DNA of 64,000 nt from Brachionus koreanus (GCA_016987375.1 PJRA01000005.1:734327-798326), one strand, 5' to 3'; numbered from the stretch's first letter, positions 20,576 through 31,626 are shown. The notes: a model not told the origin generated them from the letters alone. A program made the numbers and translations.

Positions 20576-22684
20576 ATGAATTATTTTAAATTTGGATTTA
20601 TCTTCAGCTTTCTAATTAGTCTAGGAAAATGTAGCCATTTTTATGGAGGGATTATCTCTTGGAAAGCAACAGACACTAATGCTATTAATAATATTAATGT
20701 TTTGATTCAATGGAGATTTTACTGGAGATCTACCATGTCATCAAATCATAGATGTGACGATAATAAAATTATAAATGGTGATTTAATAGGAGACTCGGCC
20801 ACAATTGATTGTGCAACTGGTTGTACTCCAACTACTTTCAGTATTGATTCAAAAGTGATCTGTTCTGATTATAGTTTAACACACGATTGGTCAGGTGGTC
20901 AACGATCAACTCTTGTGACATTTTCAAATCCAGTTTATGTTGAAGGTATATTCTCAGGTGGCGCTTGGCTCACTCTAAATATAGGTGGTAACAGCTGGGA
21001 GTTAAGATTTAAAATGGACTTGAATAAAAGAGGTGATATTCAACGAATAAATTCACCACCGACTTGTTTGGTCAATCCGATAACAACAATGAGAATTGGC
21101 TGTGAAAACACTTTGAAAATTTATACAGCAGATCGTGATGGTGACAAAGTCAAATGCAGATGGAGTAATAGTTCCATGAATGAATGTGCTGGCATATGCA
21201 ATGCAGTTCCGGGCAGTCAATTAGACGAAGAAAAGTGTGTTTTAACATTCACACCACCTTCGACAGGATATTATGCAGTGGCAATACAAATTGAAGACTT
21301 TTCCAATTCTTTGTCTACTTCTCCATTTAGCAGTATACCTGTTCAATTTTTAATCAATTCTAAGACATTACCATGTGTTTATGACAAATTGCAATTTCAG
21401 CAGCCAACACTAAAAGATGAAGCATGTACGGCAGTTAAATTCAATCAAACATATCATTCAAAATTGATTGTTTTCAGTAATTCACAAATAACTGAATTTT
21501 CGACTCTTTCACCGCCTGGTTTAATCAAATCAAAAATAGACAATTACAATAATAATCAAAGTTTATGGTATGTAAATTTAACATGGCCAATAACTGATCC
21601 TGATCTGATTGGAATCAATTTATTTTGCTTTGAGGCAATCAATGTAGATGGTGACAAAACAGATCAACGATGCGTTTCTCTTGTTGTCGATGGAATATCA
21701 CCAATATTCCAAAATCCATCTCCAACAGGTCTTGTTGATCCAGATATACCATATTTTACAATCAATGCAGCAAATGTTCCAATAACTAAATCAACTCGTT
21801 CAGGCTCGTTTATTCGTATATTTGATTCAAATGACACTCAAGTAATTGAAATTGAATCAGTTTCATCAAATGTTGCTGTCATAAATTCAAAAACACTTAT
21901 TTTCAGCATTGATTTTAATTTTACTCAAGGCGAAAGCTACTATGTTCTTTTTGATACAGATGTTGCTCAATCAAACCAATATTGTGGACTTGAGTCTCTA
22001 CCGATTTCAAATAAAACATTTTGGATGTTTACAATCAAAACTGATCAATCGACAATAGAGGATAATAGTCTAAACAAGACAATAACAAACATTACAAATA
22101 ATTTATCAAATGAATCAATCCCTTTTGAATATTACAAAGATTATGTGGCCAACACATTAAAATTTTATAAAATTTTTCTTAAAAAGTCAACAATTGCAAT
22201 TGTATCAACACTAGGAGGTTCAATTTTGTTGTCTCTGATATTTATTTTTATTATTGGAATAATGAGTTGTGTTTTAATTAAACTTAAAAAAAAAGCATCA
22301 ATATCACCAATTACAAAAATAAATGTAAACACAAATCATATTTCTTTAAAGACAAATCATTTAGAAAGCAAACAAATAGACAGCTTTAATTCTCATCATG
22401 TTCCTATTGCTCTAATTGAAGATTTGGATGAATTGCCAACAAATAGTTCAATTGTGACAAATCAACCAAATCAACATTTACATCAACAAACTTATAAAAC
22501 ACAACCAGCTACAAATTTGTATTCCAATCCAAACGAAGTGAAACCGAAAAGATTTGTAAGAGATGCAACAAGATTTAATTATAAAGAAAATCCAGATTCA
22601 TTTGTTGTGACAAAATCAAATTTGTTTGGATATCAAAGTGTATCAGTGGCACCAAAATGTTCAAATCTCAAAATAATTAGATAA
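20576..22684 (+). CDS. secreted single-pass membrane protein, paralogue 3 (702 aa)
   Basis: Single exon, inverted relative to paralogue 2. I prefer the ATG at 20576. It gives MNYFKFGFIFSFLISLGKC before SHFYGG, a normal signal peptide of the same length as in paralogue 1. The upstream in-frame ATG at 20480 would put 32 basic residues in front of it, although TTTTTTTAAG just before 20480 resembles the acceptor before paralogue 2's start. The ectodomain, membrane helix (~538-568) and tail are as in paralogue 2, and the two are identical from about residue 140 except for Tyr versus Asn near the C-terminus. The conserved tail motif SNLFGYQSVSVAPK suggests a cytoplasmic interaction site. Function unknown. 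Confidence 0.87.
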   Translation: MNYFKFGFIFSFLISLGKCSHFYGGIISWKATDTNAINNINVLIQWRFYWRSTMSSNHRCDDNKIINGDLIGDSATIDCATGCTPTTFSIDSKVICSDYSLTHDWSGGQRSTLVTFSNPVYVEGIFSGGAWLTLNIGGNSWELRFKMDLNKRGDIQRINSPPTCLVNPITTMRIGCENTLKIYTADRDGDKVKCRWSNSSMNECAGICNAVPGSQLDEEKCVLTFTPPSTGYYAVAIQIEDFSNSLSTSPFSSIPVQFLINSKTLPCVYDKLQFQQPTLKDEACTAVKFNQTYHSKLIVFSNSQITEFSTLSPPGLIKSKIDNYNNNQSLWYVNLTWPITDPDLIGINLFCFEAINVDGDKTDQRCVSLVVDGISPIFQNPSPTGLVDPDIPYFTINAANVPITKSTRSGSFIRIFDSNDTQVIEIESVSSNVAVINSKTLIFSIDFNFTQGESYYVLFDTDVAQSNQYCGLESLPISNKTFWMFTIKTDQSTIEDNSLNKTITNITNNLSNESIPFEYYKDYVANTLKFYKIFLKKSTIAIVSTLGGSILLSLIFIFIIGIMSCVLIKLKKKASISPITKINVNTNHISLKTNHLESKQIDSFNSHHVPIALIEDLDELPTNSSIVTNQPNQHLHQQTYKTQPATNLYSNPNEVKPKRFVRDATRFNYKENPDSFVVTKSNLFGYQSVSVAPKCSNLKIIR

Positions 22685-22870
22685 ATGGAATTAATATAAT
22701 GAAATAAACAATTTTTTTTATAAATTTTAATTTTTTTTTCTAGAAATTTTAAATTTTGTTCAATTAGTTTTAAAAATGAAATAAATTTGGATTTTTCTTA
22801 AATACTAGAAATTAAAAAAATTTCATCGATTTTTACAAATTAATTTATTTTTTCATTTAAAATTTTTAAC
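20997..22870 (+). repeat. right arm of the ~1.87-kb inverted repeat
   Basis: Counterpart of 15110-16983. The high-identity tract starts abruptly at the TGGGAGTTAAG codons of WELRF and ends about 185 bp past the stop codon. Confidence 0.9.
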
Positions 22871-24423
22871 TTTTTTGATAAATATTTTTTTATGATAAAA
22901 TTGAAAAATCTGGATTTTGTTCATCTAATGTTGAATCAATATTATCTACTTTGAGTGTAAAAGGATCGGTTCAATCTCTCGCATTACTCCAAAGACCTGA
23001 TCAATACAAACTTTACCATCATCAACATCATAATTTACTTTTTTTTGTTTGACACTAAAAGCACCGAAAAATTTTTTAAATTCTTTTTTGAATTTGTAGA
23101 TTTCAAATTTTATTTTAATTTGGGGCATTACTGAATTTTACCCGAAAGAAATCAAAACATATCATTTTGCATACCACTCATGTGTCTGATTCTTTAATGC
23201 ATTTTAAAAAATCATTGATAAAACACTAAATAATGCAATTGCAAGTTTATTACAAGTAATAATTATTATCACAAGTGCAGTTGGATCATATAAACTATAA
23301 GACAAAATTTAGCCTTAGACTATTCATCACAGACACATCGGATTTAGACTAATGAAAATGTATGTGAATCATTGAATGTTTATTCTTTTTGAAATTGAAT
23401 CCAAAATCGAAAAGTATTACCAAACAAATATTAAAAAAGCAATACATTTTTAAATTTCAATCAATTTTATTTTGATCGAAATTAAATTTTAAAAATTAAG
23501 AATATTTTTATTGTGTTTTAAAATTTTAATTTTTCGGCCGCAAAATAATAAAGAAAAATTCTAAAATTTTTAAATTTTAATTTAGAATTTTCATTTACTT
23601 AATTTTTTTGATCATGATTTCTTTTTGAGACTTTAAAATTTTTTTTTTAATTATAAATCTAAATAATTTAAGCAAAATCATAATTAAAAAACTAAAAAAA
23701 CTATAAATATTTAAAAATTATTTTCTTTTTCAAACCAAGGGCCACAAGACAGCTGCCTATCACCAAAAGTTTTTGCCTTTTTTTAGTGATATTGGTGAAG
23801 CTTTACCTTGAAGTTAAAACAGCCCTTTTTGCAGACTAATTAACTTATTAATTTTTGACTTCAAGAGCAAATTGAAATTGCAAATGAGACATCTCTATAA
23901 GAGTATTGTGAAATTCAAATAAAAATTTAAAAAAAGTTTTTTATTTTTTGATAAATTGGATGCACTTAGTTTATCTTTTTTTTCTGAAAATATTTTTTTT
24001 AATTTTAATTATGTTTTGTTTGATTTAATAAATTTATTTAATATTTTTTTTAATTTTGTTTAACATAAAGTATATTAAAATCGATGATATTACATGTTAT
24101 TAAAAGAGAATTTTCTTCCCAAATGACATATAGCTAAATTCAACTAATTACATTAATTAAATTACTTCTTTAATTTAAAAAAAAATATTCTAGTAAATCT
24201 TAAATTTTTTCAAAAAATAAAACAAAAATTTAATTTAATTTTTATTATAAGTTTTTTCTTGAATTTTTTTATTAAAAGCAATCACGTCACAAACATCTTA
24301 ATCCCTAGGAACAACATTTTCAAAATTAATCAAATTTTTATTGCCGACTAATTCATTTACTTCTCTAATCATGAAATCAAATTCACATTTCTCAAAGAAA
24401 ATGTCTAATAGCTCATAAATATA
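22871..24423. other. no firm gene
   Basis: AT-rich. A minus-strand open stretch at 22946-23128 (60 codons, FEIYKFKKEFKKFFGAFSVK..) has no recognised relatives and may be a transposon scrap. Confidence 0.35.
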
Positions 24424-25122
24424 ATGCCAAAAAATAATCGCATCCATCCAAAAGTTATCAAGACACATAACAACTTTCGGAAGTCTTCATATGGAAACAA
24501 GAGAGTGTCAAGTGCGTTGTATCAGAACTCTTCTTTAAACGAACTTTTGCACATTCATAAGTTCAATGTACCAGATGAAATAAAAACCAACAAAACATGT
24601 GCTCCTATTTTAGAAGAGCATTTACTCGATCAAGAACAAGTTAACGACTTTAAATCTGCAGAAAAAGATGAGAAAAAAATTCTAGATGTTAAAAGTGATG
24701 GAATTGCTAATTTTCCCTTTACTTTTTGTGCTTGGGCCACGATTATACAAGGAATATCTGGAATCATTAAAATATGTCTTCAAATTGTTCTATTCTTAAA
24801 AAATACTCCTCTAAATGCACTGTTTGCTGGAATTTGGTCGGGTATTTTTGCTTTATTGGTCTCTTTCTCAATGACTTTAGTAATCATTAAACGAAAGAAT
24901 CAGTTTTACATAGCAAGTATGATTCTTAACTTTATGGCTCTTTTTGTTTTTATAGCGCTGACAATAATCAGCTATATTAGTATAATTTTGTACGATAACT
25001 GCTCTGAGTGTTTTTATGAAACAGAATACAGATGGGTTAACTTTTTTTTATTGAGTTTGGCTTTTGTATCATTTATTTGCTCTATATTTTATTTATTTCA
25101 AGCTCAAAATTTAATATCTTAA
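24424..25122 (+). CDS. four-transmembrane protein, MS4A/sarcospan-like topology (232 aa)
   Basis: Single exon. A hydrophilic N-terminal ~95 residues is followed by four membrane segments at about 100-126, 132-155, 161-189 and 205-226, with a short loop containing CSEC (193-196) between the third and fourth. The second segment holds GIWSGIFALLVSFSM, the Gly-rich pattern seen in the second helix of CD20/MS4A-like and sarcospan-like tetraspan proteins of invertebrates. Those families are plasma-membrane adaptors with loosely defined roles. The assignment is by topology and this pattern, not by sequence search; other tetraspan families are possible. No signal peptide, consistent with a cytosolic N-terminus. 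Confidence 0.65.
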   Translation: MPKNNRIHPKVIKTHNNFRKSSYGNKRVSSALYQNSSLNELLHIHKFNVPDEIKTNKTCAPILEEHLLDQEQVNDFKSAEKDEKKILDVKSDGIANFPFTFCAWATIIQGISGIIKICLQIVLFLKNTPLNALFAGIWSGIFALLVSFSMTLVIIKRKNQFYIASMILNFMALFVFIALTIISYISIILYDNCSECFYETEYRWVNFFLLSLAFVSFICSIFYLFQAQNLIS

Positions 25123-25219
25123 ATTTTTCAATAAATTTTTTTATCAAGACTTAATTTCACATTTTACATATGGTTATACAAACAAAAACTTTCCTTAAAT
25201 TATACTAATATCAAGCAGT

Positions 25220-25860
25220 TAGCATTTATCATCGTCAGAAGCCGAAAGAGATATCGGAGTTTTTTTCAATACAAATCTTAAATGGAAAAATCAAGTGCAA
25301 AGCTAATCAAAGCAAATCAAATGTTAGGTCGCACCAAAAATCATTGGTTCGCTTTGATTTTCAGTTAACTTAATGAATTTTACATGGGTTGTTTAGGTCT
25401 CTGTACTTGACTTTTGTTCAGCCTCTTTTGGAATTTGCGGTGCCCGTATGGTCTCCAATTCTTAAATCTGACAGTGATAATATTGAAATTATTCAACGCA
25501 GAGCTACAAAATTTTTTTCTTCAATTTGTAACAAACCGTATGAAAGCAGATTGAAAGCTTTTAACATTCCAAATCTGGTGGAAAGAAGAAAAAGAGATTA
25601 TCTTATTCAATTGTACAAATTCATGCATGGAATAGATTTGGTTGAAAAAAGCAAAAATTTTAATGTCACAAAAAACAAGGAAGAGGTCAACCATAGCTTT
25701 AAATGAAATTTCGAGGCTCAAACATAGAGGTAATTTTTTCTTCCGCTAGCACATGGAACTCTGCTACCAAATCAATTAGCTGAAGCCCCCAGTGTTTACA
25801 GCTTTAAAGTAGACATTGACATCAGCCGTCTTAGTGTTCCTTATTAACACACTTGCCGCT
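25220..25860 (+). pseudogene. non-LTR retrotransposon (CR1/jockey-type) C-terminal relic
   Basis: Starts with a scrap of 'EAERDIGVFFNTNLKWKNQV', the segment after the reverse transcriptase palm. It continues, after frame breaks, with an open stretch reading LYLTFVQPLLEFAVPVWSP, IEIIQRRATKFF, YESRLKAFNIPNLVERRKRD and LIQLYKFMHG. This is the classical end of CR1/jockey-clade LINE polyproteins. A broken 'RG-NFFFR' end piece follows near 25735. The 5' body is missing. Confidence 0.85.
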
Positions 25861-26062
25861 GATTTTACTCGCTGGAACTCTAAATTAAATAATAAATAAT
25901 TAGAAAAAGTATATGATTGAATTTCTCAAAAATTGTTTTGGATAAATAATTACTTGGAATCATTATAGCTGGTTTTTATGCCTGGTTCTAAATCAGAATT
26001 GTTGTTGTATCATTTGAACTTGGAAAAAAAGTTTCTAATGAAGAAATATCCATTCGGTTGTT

Positions 26063-26172
26063 GATAAATATGTATGGCACAATTTATGACATTAACCGTG
26101 TTTTACTATACTATGCCTGTGAATTACTTAATCTATATATTTTTTTAAATTGAATTAAATGATTAAATAAAT
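26063..26172 (+). repeat. interspersed repeat copy 2
   Basis: Matches the unit at 3196-3330 (ATGGCACAATTTATGACAT ... GTGAATTAC ... TTAAATGATTAAATAAATAAG). It lies about 200 bp beyond the LINE tail, which hints at a LINE 3' untranslated region. Confidence 0.5.
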
Positions 26173-26840
26173 AAGAAAATAAAAAAATAAATTAAAAAAA
26201 AAAGTTTTTGGGTCCAATCTATTGTAATGATACTTCTTATCATGCGTGTTTTGATTCCCATTTTTGTCTTGATCATTCTGTTATATATATCATTTTGTAG
26301 AGAATTTTATCCTGATTAAAATGAGCTATAGTTTATTCTAATCGAATTAGGATTTATGATTAGAAAACATCAAAATTTAAAAGTTCTATGAAAATTTTTA
26401 TGGTTTTTTGTAAAATTTTAAGTTCATTTTTGCCTTTCATGCAGAATAGATAATTTTTTTTATTCAAAAAAAGGAACAACTTTTTAAAAATTTGGCCAAA
26501 AATAATGTTTTTTTTGCATCAACTAACATGGCAATTAAATGGTCTAAATTTCACGCGCCTAAAAGCTTTTAAAATAAACAAAGGCATTAAAAAACTAAAA
26601 TTAAAATTCTTATTTATTTTTACAGGTCTGTAACGTTTTATTCTTTTTAAAAAAAATTTAAGAAAAATTAATCAAAAAAAAAAACTGCAACACAAAAGTT
26701 AAGTTGATTTTAAATTTCTATTTAAAGACAATCTGATCAACTTTTTAAAATAAAAGCTTGCTCTTCGCTTTAAAAAAACAATCTACGCTTTTTAAAAGTT
26801 TTGAAAATTTCCAAAGCTTTCTTTTTTAAGAAAATATAAA
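26173..26840. other. no gene seen
   Basis: AT-rich upstream region of RidA. Immediately before its ATG lies CTTTTTTAAG, a likely trans-splice acceptor. Confidence 0.4.
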
Positions 26841-27263
26841 ATGTCGCAAATAATTCGAAAAATAATTCGAACCTCAAAGGCACCAGCTGCCATCGGGCCT
26901 TACAACCAAGCTGTCCAAGTAGGAAACACCTTGTATCTATCTGGCTGCCTGGGTATGGACCCAGCATCGGGTGCGCTTGTCAGCGGTGGAATTGAGGCCG
27001 AAGCCAGACAAGCTCTTAAAAACATTGGCTCAATTCTTGAAGAAGCAGGAGTTTCTTACAACAATGTGGTAAAAACTACTGTTCTTTTGGCCGATATTCA
27101 GGATTTTTCTGTCCTGAACAATGTTTACCAGGAATTTTTCAAGTCCAACTGTCCGGCTCGTTCAACTTATCAAGTTGCTAACCTACCAAGAGGAGGCCGA
27201 GTTGAAATTGAAGCCATTGCTGTTGTTGGAGAAATAACTGATATTCCTCCAGCTCAATTATAA
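26841..27263 (+). CDS. RIDA: RidA/HRSP12 reactive intermediate (enamine/imine) deaminase, 140 aa
   Basis: Single exon, full length (animal RIDA is 137 aa). It hydrolyses the unstable 2-aminoacrylate and related imines released by PLP enzymes to ketoacids and ammonia; it works as a homotrimer in cytosol and mitochondria. Family signatures: SKAPAAIGPYNQAVQVGNTLY, GMDPASGALVSGG, VVKTTVLLADI, and PARSTYQVANLP-GGRVEIEA. Arg107 (in PAR) and Glu122 (in VEIEA) are the substrate-carboxylate and water-activating residues in characterised members. The family Gln after YxSG is Cys here (YLSGCLGMDP), a substitution worth noting but not at the catalytic residues. The bL27m gene starts 157 bp downstream on the same strand. 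Confidence 0.97.
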   Translation: MSQIIRKIIRTSKAPAAIGPYNQAVQVGNTLYLSGCLGMDPASGALVSGGIEAEARQALKNIGSILEEAGVSYNNVVKTTVLLADIQDFSVLNNVYQEFFKSNCPARSTYQVANLPRGGRVEIEAIAVVGEITDIPPAQL

Positions 27264-27419
27264 AATTTTTTCCAGAATTTATTTTAGTCTTTAAACTTAT
27301 TTTAATAAATTAACTCTAGCTGAACAAATGTTAATTAATTTAAATTAATGGGAATAGCTTTCCTACACATTACTTTAATTTTATTTAATTTTTTCAAAAA
27401 TTATTTTATGCTTGGTTAG

Positions 27420-29819
27420 ATGAACAGCCTACTAAAATTACAAACGGTTGGACTTTTGAGTCAATCAATTAAAAGTATTCATCAAAAGATTCAAATTTTT
27501 GGGATTCTGAAAAATTTTTATTTCAAGATAGTATTCCCGCTTTAATGCCAGTGCGTACTAAAAAAGTTAAATCGGGAGGCTCGGCAACAAATCGTAGAAG
27601 AACTACTCCAGGAAAATTTAGACGACTTTATGTTCAAGATGGTGAATGGGTTGAGCAAGACCATTTGCTAGTCAGACAACTTGGTCTTCAGTTTTACCCA
27701 GGAGAAAATGTAATATAAATTTTTGTTGAGTATTGAAAAAATTTTCAAATCTATGCACTCAAAATTTTAGTTAGATTTAAACTATTTGAGCAAGTCTTAA
27801 TTTAAGTGATAGCTATCATCTTACCACCTTATGGTAAAAGGGTTGTTTCATCTTATCTTTTCTAATATACATAGAAATATTTTCATCCGAGTATACATTG
27901 CCTTGTAAAAATAAGAATTTGTTTTTATTCAGAAAGAGTTGGTCAAAAGAGAAAATTAAAAAGTTACATAAAAAAGTAAAGAAAAAATTAATCAGAAATC
28001 TTGCCCAGGGTAAGCGATTATTTTCATTTTTTTTCATTAAGTTTAGTTTACTTTAGTTCTATTAAATAAATATAAATGGCACAATTGATGACATGATGAC
28101 TTACTTAGTTGTTTACAATTCTATGTCTATGAATTACATTTTATATGTTCAATTCAAATTATAAATTGTCAAATTGGATATACATTTTAAAAATATTGAT
28201 AAAATTACCTGTTTAGTTATAAATTTATTTGTAATTTTACAAATTGTAACGTGCCAAATATACAATTCACAAATTTATTATAAATTGAATGATTATTTTA
28301 TTAATAAACTAATTTTAAATATACAAAAAATTAAATAAAAACAGTCAATTTTTATTTTTCAACATTTATTTACTGATTTAACATGACACTGTGAATTATA
28401 TTTGATACCTGAACTAAAACATTTACATTTTTACTGGTATGGGTACCATTACATTGGCAAGAAATCTCAATTTCTTCAAATTCTTATCTCTTTTATTAGT
28501 TTTTTTAGCAGCTTCCGTCAATGAAATCTAATTATTAATAGTTGAATAATCAAAATTTGATGGATCATGATACATTTCCAAATTGCTAGCACGTGGACTA
28601 TCTTTTAATATTCCGTGTTCCGTAACTATCTCATAAAATTCTCCTTCATTACTAACTTTCCGAATTATATCAGGGAATTTTGGTAGGTCGCTACTTCCTC
28701 TATCTATTCTTGGAATGAAAACACATACCTAATTATTTACTGCAAACTCAAGTGTTCGCTTATTTTTTTATTATGCTATTCTTTCATTTTTTAAGGAATA
28801 AACATATAATTTTATCAAGATTTGTAAAATCTATATCCAATTTGACAACTTTTAGTTTGAATAGGTAAATTTTTGAATCTTGCATATCTATAATTTGGAT
28901 AGAACATAAGTAAGTTGTTCACGGAAAATATCCGAAATAGTTAATTAATATTTGGGCACTAAACAATTAACACTAGAAAGCCCGGCTGATTTCTCATAAA
29001 AATTTCAAATAAAGTTATAAAGATAAATTAAACATTTTCTTTGAAAATTTATTAATTTTCTAAAAAATTACAATCAAGATTTTTAGCTTATAAAGATCAT
29101 TTTTTAAAATTTTATTTATATGTAATAAAATCAAAGTTTTAATTTTTCAAAAAGGGGTCTAAAAAACCCCTCGGGCGTTCTAGTGTTAAATTTTAACGTT
29201 CAAAATATTTCAATTAGCTGTTTCAAATTTACTAAAAAAAATCAATTACATAATCAATTAAAAATATCAAAAAAGCAAAAGCACCATTACAATTATTTAC
29301 ATGGTTTGTAAAATGAAGAAATAACTTCTTGAAACCCGAAGCTCAAAACATGATTTCCACGAGTGGAAATATTTAATACAAAGTAAATTATGTGAATTGT
29401 TACTTAAATAAAGTCTAAAAACGAAATAAAGATATTAATGCATAAAAAAATTAAGACTCTTTTTTTTTAAAATTTTGTTGATCTAACAGTTCTACTTTGT
29501 CAAAAATAATTACTTATTAGAAACAAATGTTCAAAACTAAATCTAGTTGTTAATTAAAATTTAAAAAAACTTTAAGAAAAATTTTAACTTTTATTTTAAA
29601 ATTAATATTTGTTTTAAATTATAGGTAATTTTTTGTGAGAATCACTCTCTTAAAGCAAGATTTGCAGGGCACGTATTGATCACATTGGAAAAGTTATCAC
29701 CATATCCGGATAGCCCATTGTACGACTATGTATCAGCCGGTAACGTAGTAGAAAGAAAATTTGTTCATGTGGTACCACCAATGCGGAAAGGAAATTACAA
29801 ACTAGTTGAAACAATTTAA
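27420..29819 (+). CDS. MRPL27: mitochondrial large-subunit ribosomal protein bL27m, 135 aa
   Basis: Three exons: 27420-27474, 27552-27709 and 29625-29819, joining in frame to 135 aa. Exon 1 gives a short basic N-terminus suited to mitochondrial import (MNSLLKLQTVGLLSQSIK). Exon 2 carries the L27 core: TKKVKSGGSATNRRRTTPGK, then FRRLYVQDGEWVEQDHLLVR and LGLQFYPGEN. Exon 3 ends with the animal bL27m extension (AGNVVERKFVHVVPPMRKG). bL27m sits near the peptidyl-transferase centre of the mitoribosome. The first intron is 77 bp; the second is 1,915 bp and full of transposon debris. GGTTAG directly abuts the ATG, possibly a trans-splice acceptor; RidA ends 156 bp upstream. The exon 1 junction is my reconstruction; an alternative start at MPVRTKK (27546) is possible. 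Confidence 0.9.
28040..28162 (+). repeat. interspersed repeat copy 3 (in bL27m intron)
   Basis: Third copy of the ATGGCACAATTGATGACAT unit, here preceded by GTTTAGTTTACTTTAG as in copy 1. Confidence 0.5.
28440..28790 (-). pseudogene. integrase-type (KRBA2/SCAND-like) transposon tail, decayed
   Basis: The minus strand reads VFIPRIDRGSSDLPKFPDII, GEFYEIVTEHGILKDSPRASNLEMY, then ISLTEAAKKTNKR, with stops between. This is the C-terminal 'IPxIDRG ... GIL' cassette plus the 'SLxEAA' linker of KRBA2-like integrase transposons. The Cys-rich segment that should follow is scrambled here, but an intact-looking one is at 35996-36118. It lies within the second intron of bL27m. Confidence 0.5.
28971..29185. 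mobile_element. piggyBac-type MITE copy A
   Basis: 215 bp starting CACTAGAAAGCCCGG and ending CGGGCGTTCTAGTG, flanked by TTAA on both sides (28967-28970, 29186-29189). TTAA duplication plus short inverted ends define piggyBac-type elements. Copy B at 41455-41688 is the same element in the opposite orientation. Located in the bL27m intron. Confidence 0.85.
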
Positions 29820-29877
29820 AAAAATTTATTAAAATTACAAATTTTTTTATGTTTTTATAAATTAAATAAAATAAAAA

Positions 29878-30168
29878 TTAATTCCAGATAAAAAATTTGT
29901 CTATTGGATCATTGGCAAAATTGGCCGAGGCTTTAAGCATACAAAACTTTGTCTGCTTAGGTGCATCAATCTCAACCTCGGGAAACTCTTTAATTAAGTC
30001 ATTGGGATAGAATTCCATTAGATCAGGTGCTTTTTGATTGCTTTTTACACTTGAATACGACTTAATTTTTGGCCTGTTTTTAACTTCCAAGTATTTTAAA
30101 AAGTCTTCTTCATCTGGTTCCACTGATACTAGACCCTCGTAAACCGGGCCTCTCATATTCAATTTCAT
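29878..30168 (-). CDS. small hypothetical protein, 96 aa
   Basis: An ATG-initiated frame whose stop lies 58 bp from the bL27m stop, tail to tail. The sequence MKLNMRGPVYEGLVSVEPDE is followed by an acidic/basic hydrophilic protein with no membrane segment or cysteine pattern and one mid-protein Pro/Glu-rich stretch (FPEVEIDAPKQTKF). I do not recognise it. CATACTAG|GCTTCAATG shows an acceptor-like AG 6 bases before the ATG, so it is either the full coding region of a trans-spliced message or the last exon of a longer gene. GC content is higher than in the flanks, which favours a real gene. Confidence 0.55.
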   Translation of the reverse strand: MKLNMRGPVYEGLVSVEPDEEDFLKYLEVKNRPKIKSYSSVKSNQKAPDLMEFYPNDLIKEFPEVEIDAPKQTKFCMLKASANFANDPIDKFFIWN

Positions 30169-30724
30169 TGAAGCCTAGTATGATTTTAGAAAATTATAAC
30201 ATTTATTCAAAAAAAATAAAAAAATAAAAAAAAATAATTGTATTTAATTATTTATTTAACTAAATGTCGATTTTTATTATAAAAAATAATAATTTTTTCT
30301 AGATAACTAAATAGAAAACTTTTTTAATAATCATTGGGCTCTCTAGCGTTAAAATTTCGTTGATTCAAGCTAATTTGTTTGGAATTTAGAACGAATCGAT
30401 GTTCAAAATAAAATCTAATTTTTTTGAAAATAGTTACGTAAATGAGGAATATTTTTAAATTATTTACAGTTAAAATTTATCACTGGAGCATTAAGCTTTT
30501 CACTCGTTGATTCTTTGATGGGAAAATTTTTTATATCTAAAAACTGACTCTCTTCATTTATTGTGAAAAATAACAGTACATTTCATTTAAAAATGAATTT
30601 GCTATCAATATATTGAATTTTGCATTTGACATCTTAAATAGAAATGTGAAAGAGTATTGAGCCGATCGTAAGATGCTTTACATAATAGTCCTTGGGCGTT
30701 TAATTATATCATTTCATTATTATA
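30169..30724. other. no gene seen
   Basis: AT-rich. A lone GGCTCTCTAGCGTTAA at 30337-30352 resembles one end of the piggyBac MITE family, but no partner end was found. Confidence 0.35.
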
Positions 30725-31050
30725 GTGAAATTCAAATACAAATAGATCAAAAATTCCCCCAATCGTGATAAATAAAATTTTATATTGCTAAAAATTTCTT
30801 TAAAAGATTCTTCCAAAATTGTAGCATAGTTTGTTGCACCTTTTTTATCTAAAATAAAATTTTTACTTATCAATAATCAATTAAAAATTTTTGTCTTTTT
30901 TTGCATAAGAAAAAATATTTTAAATAAAAAATATGCACCAAATAATGTTGCGCTTATTTGCAGTATTTTTTTTTAAATATTTTATTCTTGTAAACTTTAA
31001 TTTTTATCAAAATAGGATTAATTTTTGTTTTGTTTGTATTTGAATTTCAC
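30725..31050. mobile_element. MITE with 18-bp terminal inverted repeat
   Basis: GTGAAATTCAAATACAAA at 30725-30742 is repeated as its exact complement at 31033-31050. The 326-bp interior is AT-rich and non-coding. A related end occurs alone near 23909. Target duplication not resolved. Confidence 0.5.
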
Positions 31051-31626
31051 AATACCTATACTTACTCAAAAAAATCTCAAATATTAAAAAATTACTTCTT
31101 TATTAATCAACTTTTTTTTATATTTGTTTATTTTACAATATTTGATGTTAAAATAAAAAAACAATGACTAAAAAAGATTAAATTAAAATACGAAACTCGA
31201 AAAAAAATGCTTTTTTTTTTGTTCATTTTTTTTGTTATATAAATCATTAATTATCATCTTATTTAGAAATCAATTACTAATAAAGTTTATGACCAATGTC
31301 ATTCATTAAAGTTTTGAGTTGAATTCTTTGATAGTTGAGAAAGAAATTCCAAAGTTAATTTATGGTTTATCTGTATTTAGCTAAAGCTCCTTCAGATAAA
31401 ATATAATAAAAAGAGTTTAACTTAAAGTGTATGTAAATACACATATTAATTGATTAGCTAATGTTCTTTTTGTCTAAAAATTTTTGAACATTAACAGTTT
31501 ACCCATTTACTTTAAAGAAAATGCACATTATTTTCAATTCACCTATCAGACACATGCCGTAAAATCATAGTATCAAATCAATACTGTAACTGATCTGGTA
31601 AAATTTTTTTTACTTTGTACTTTTGC

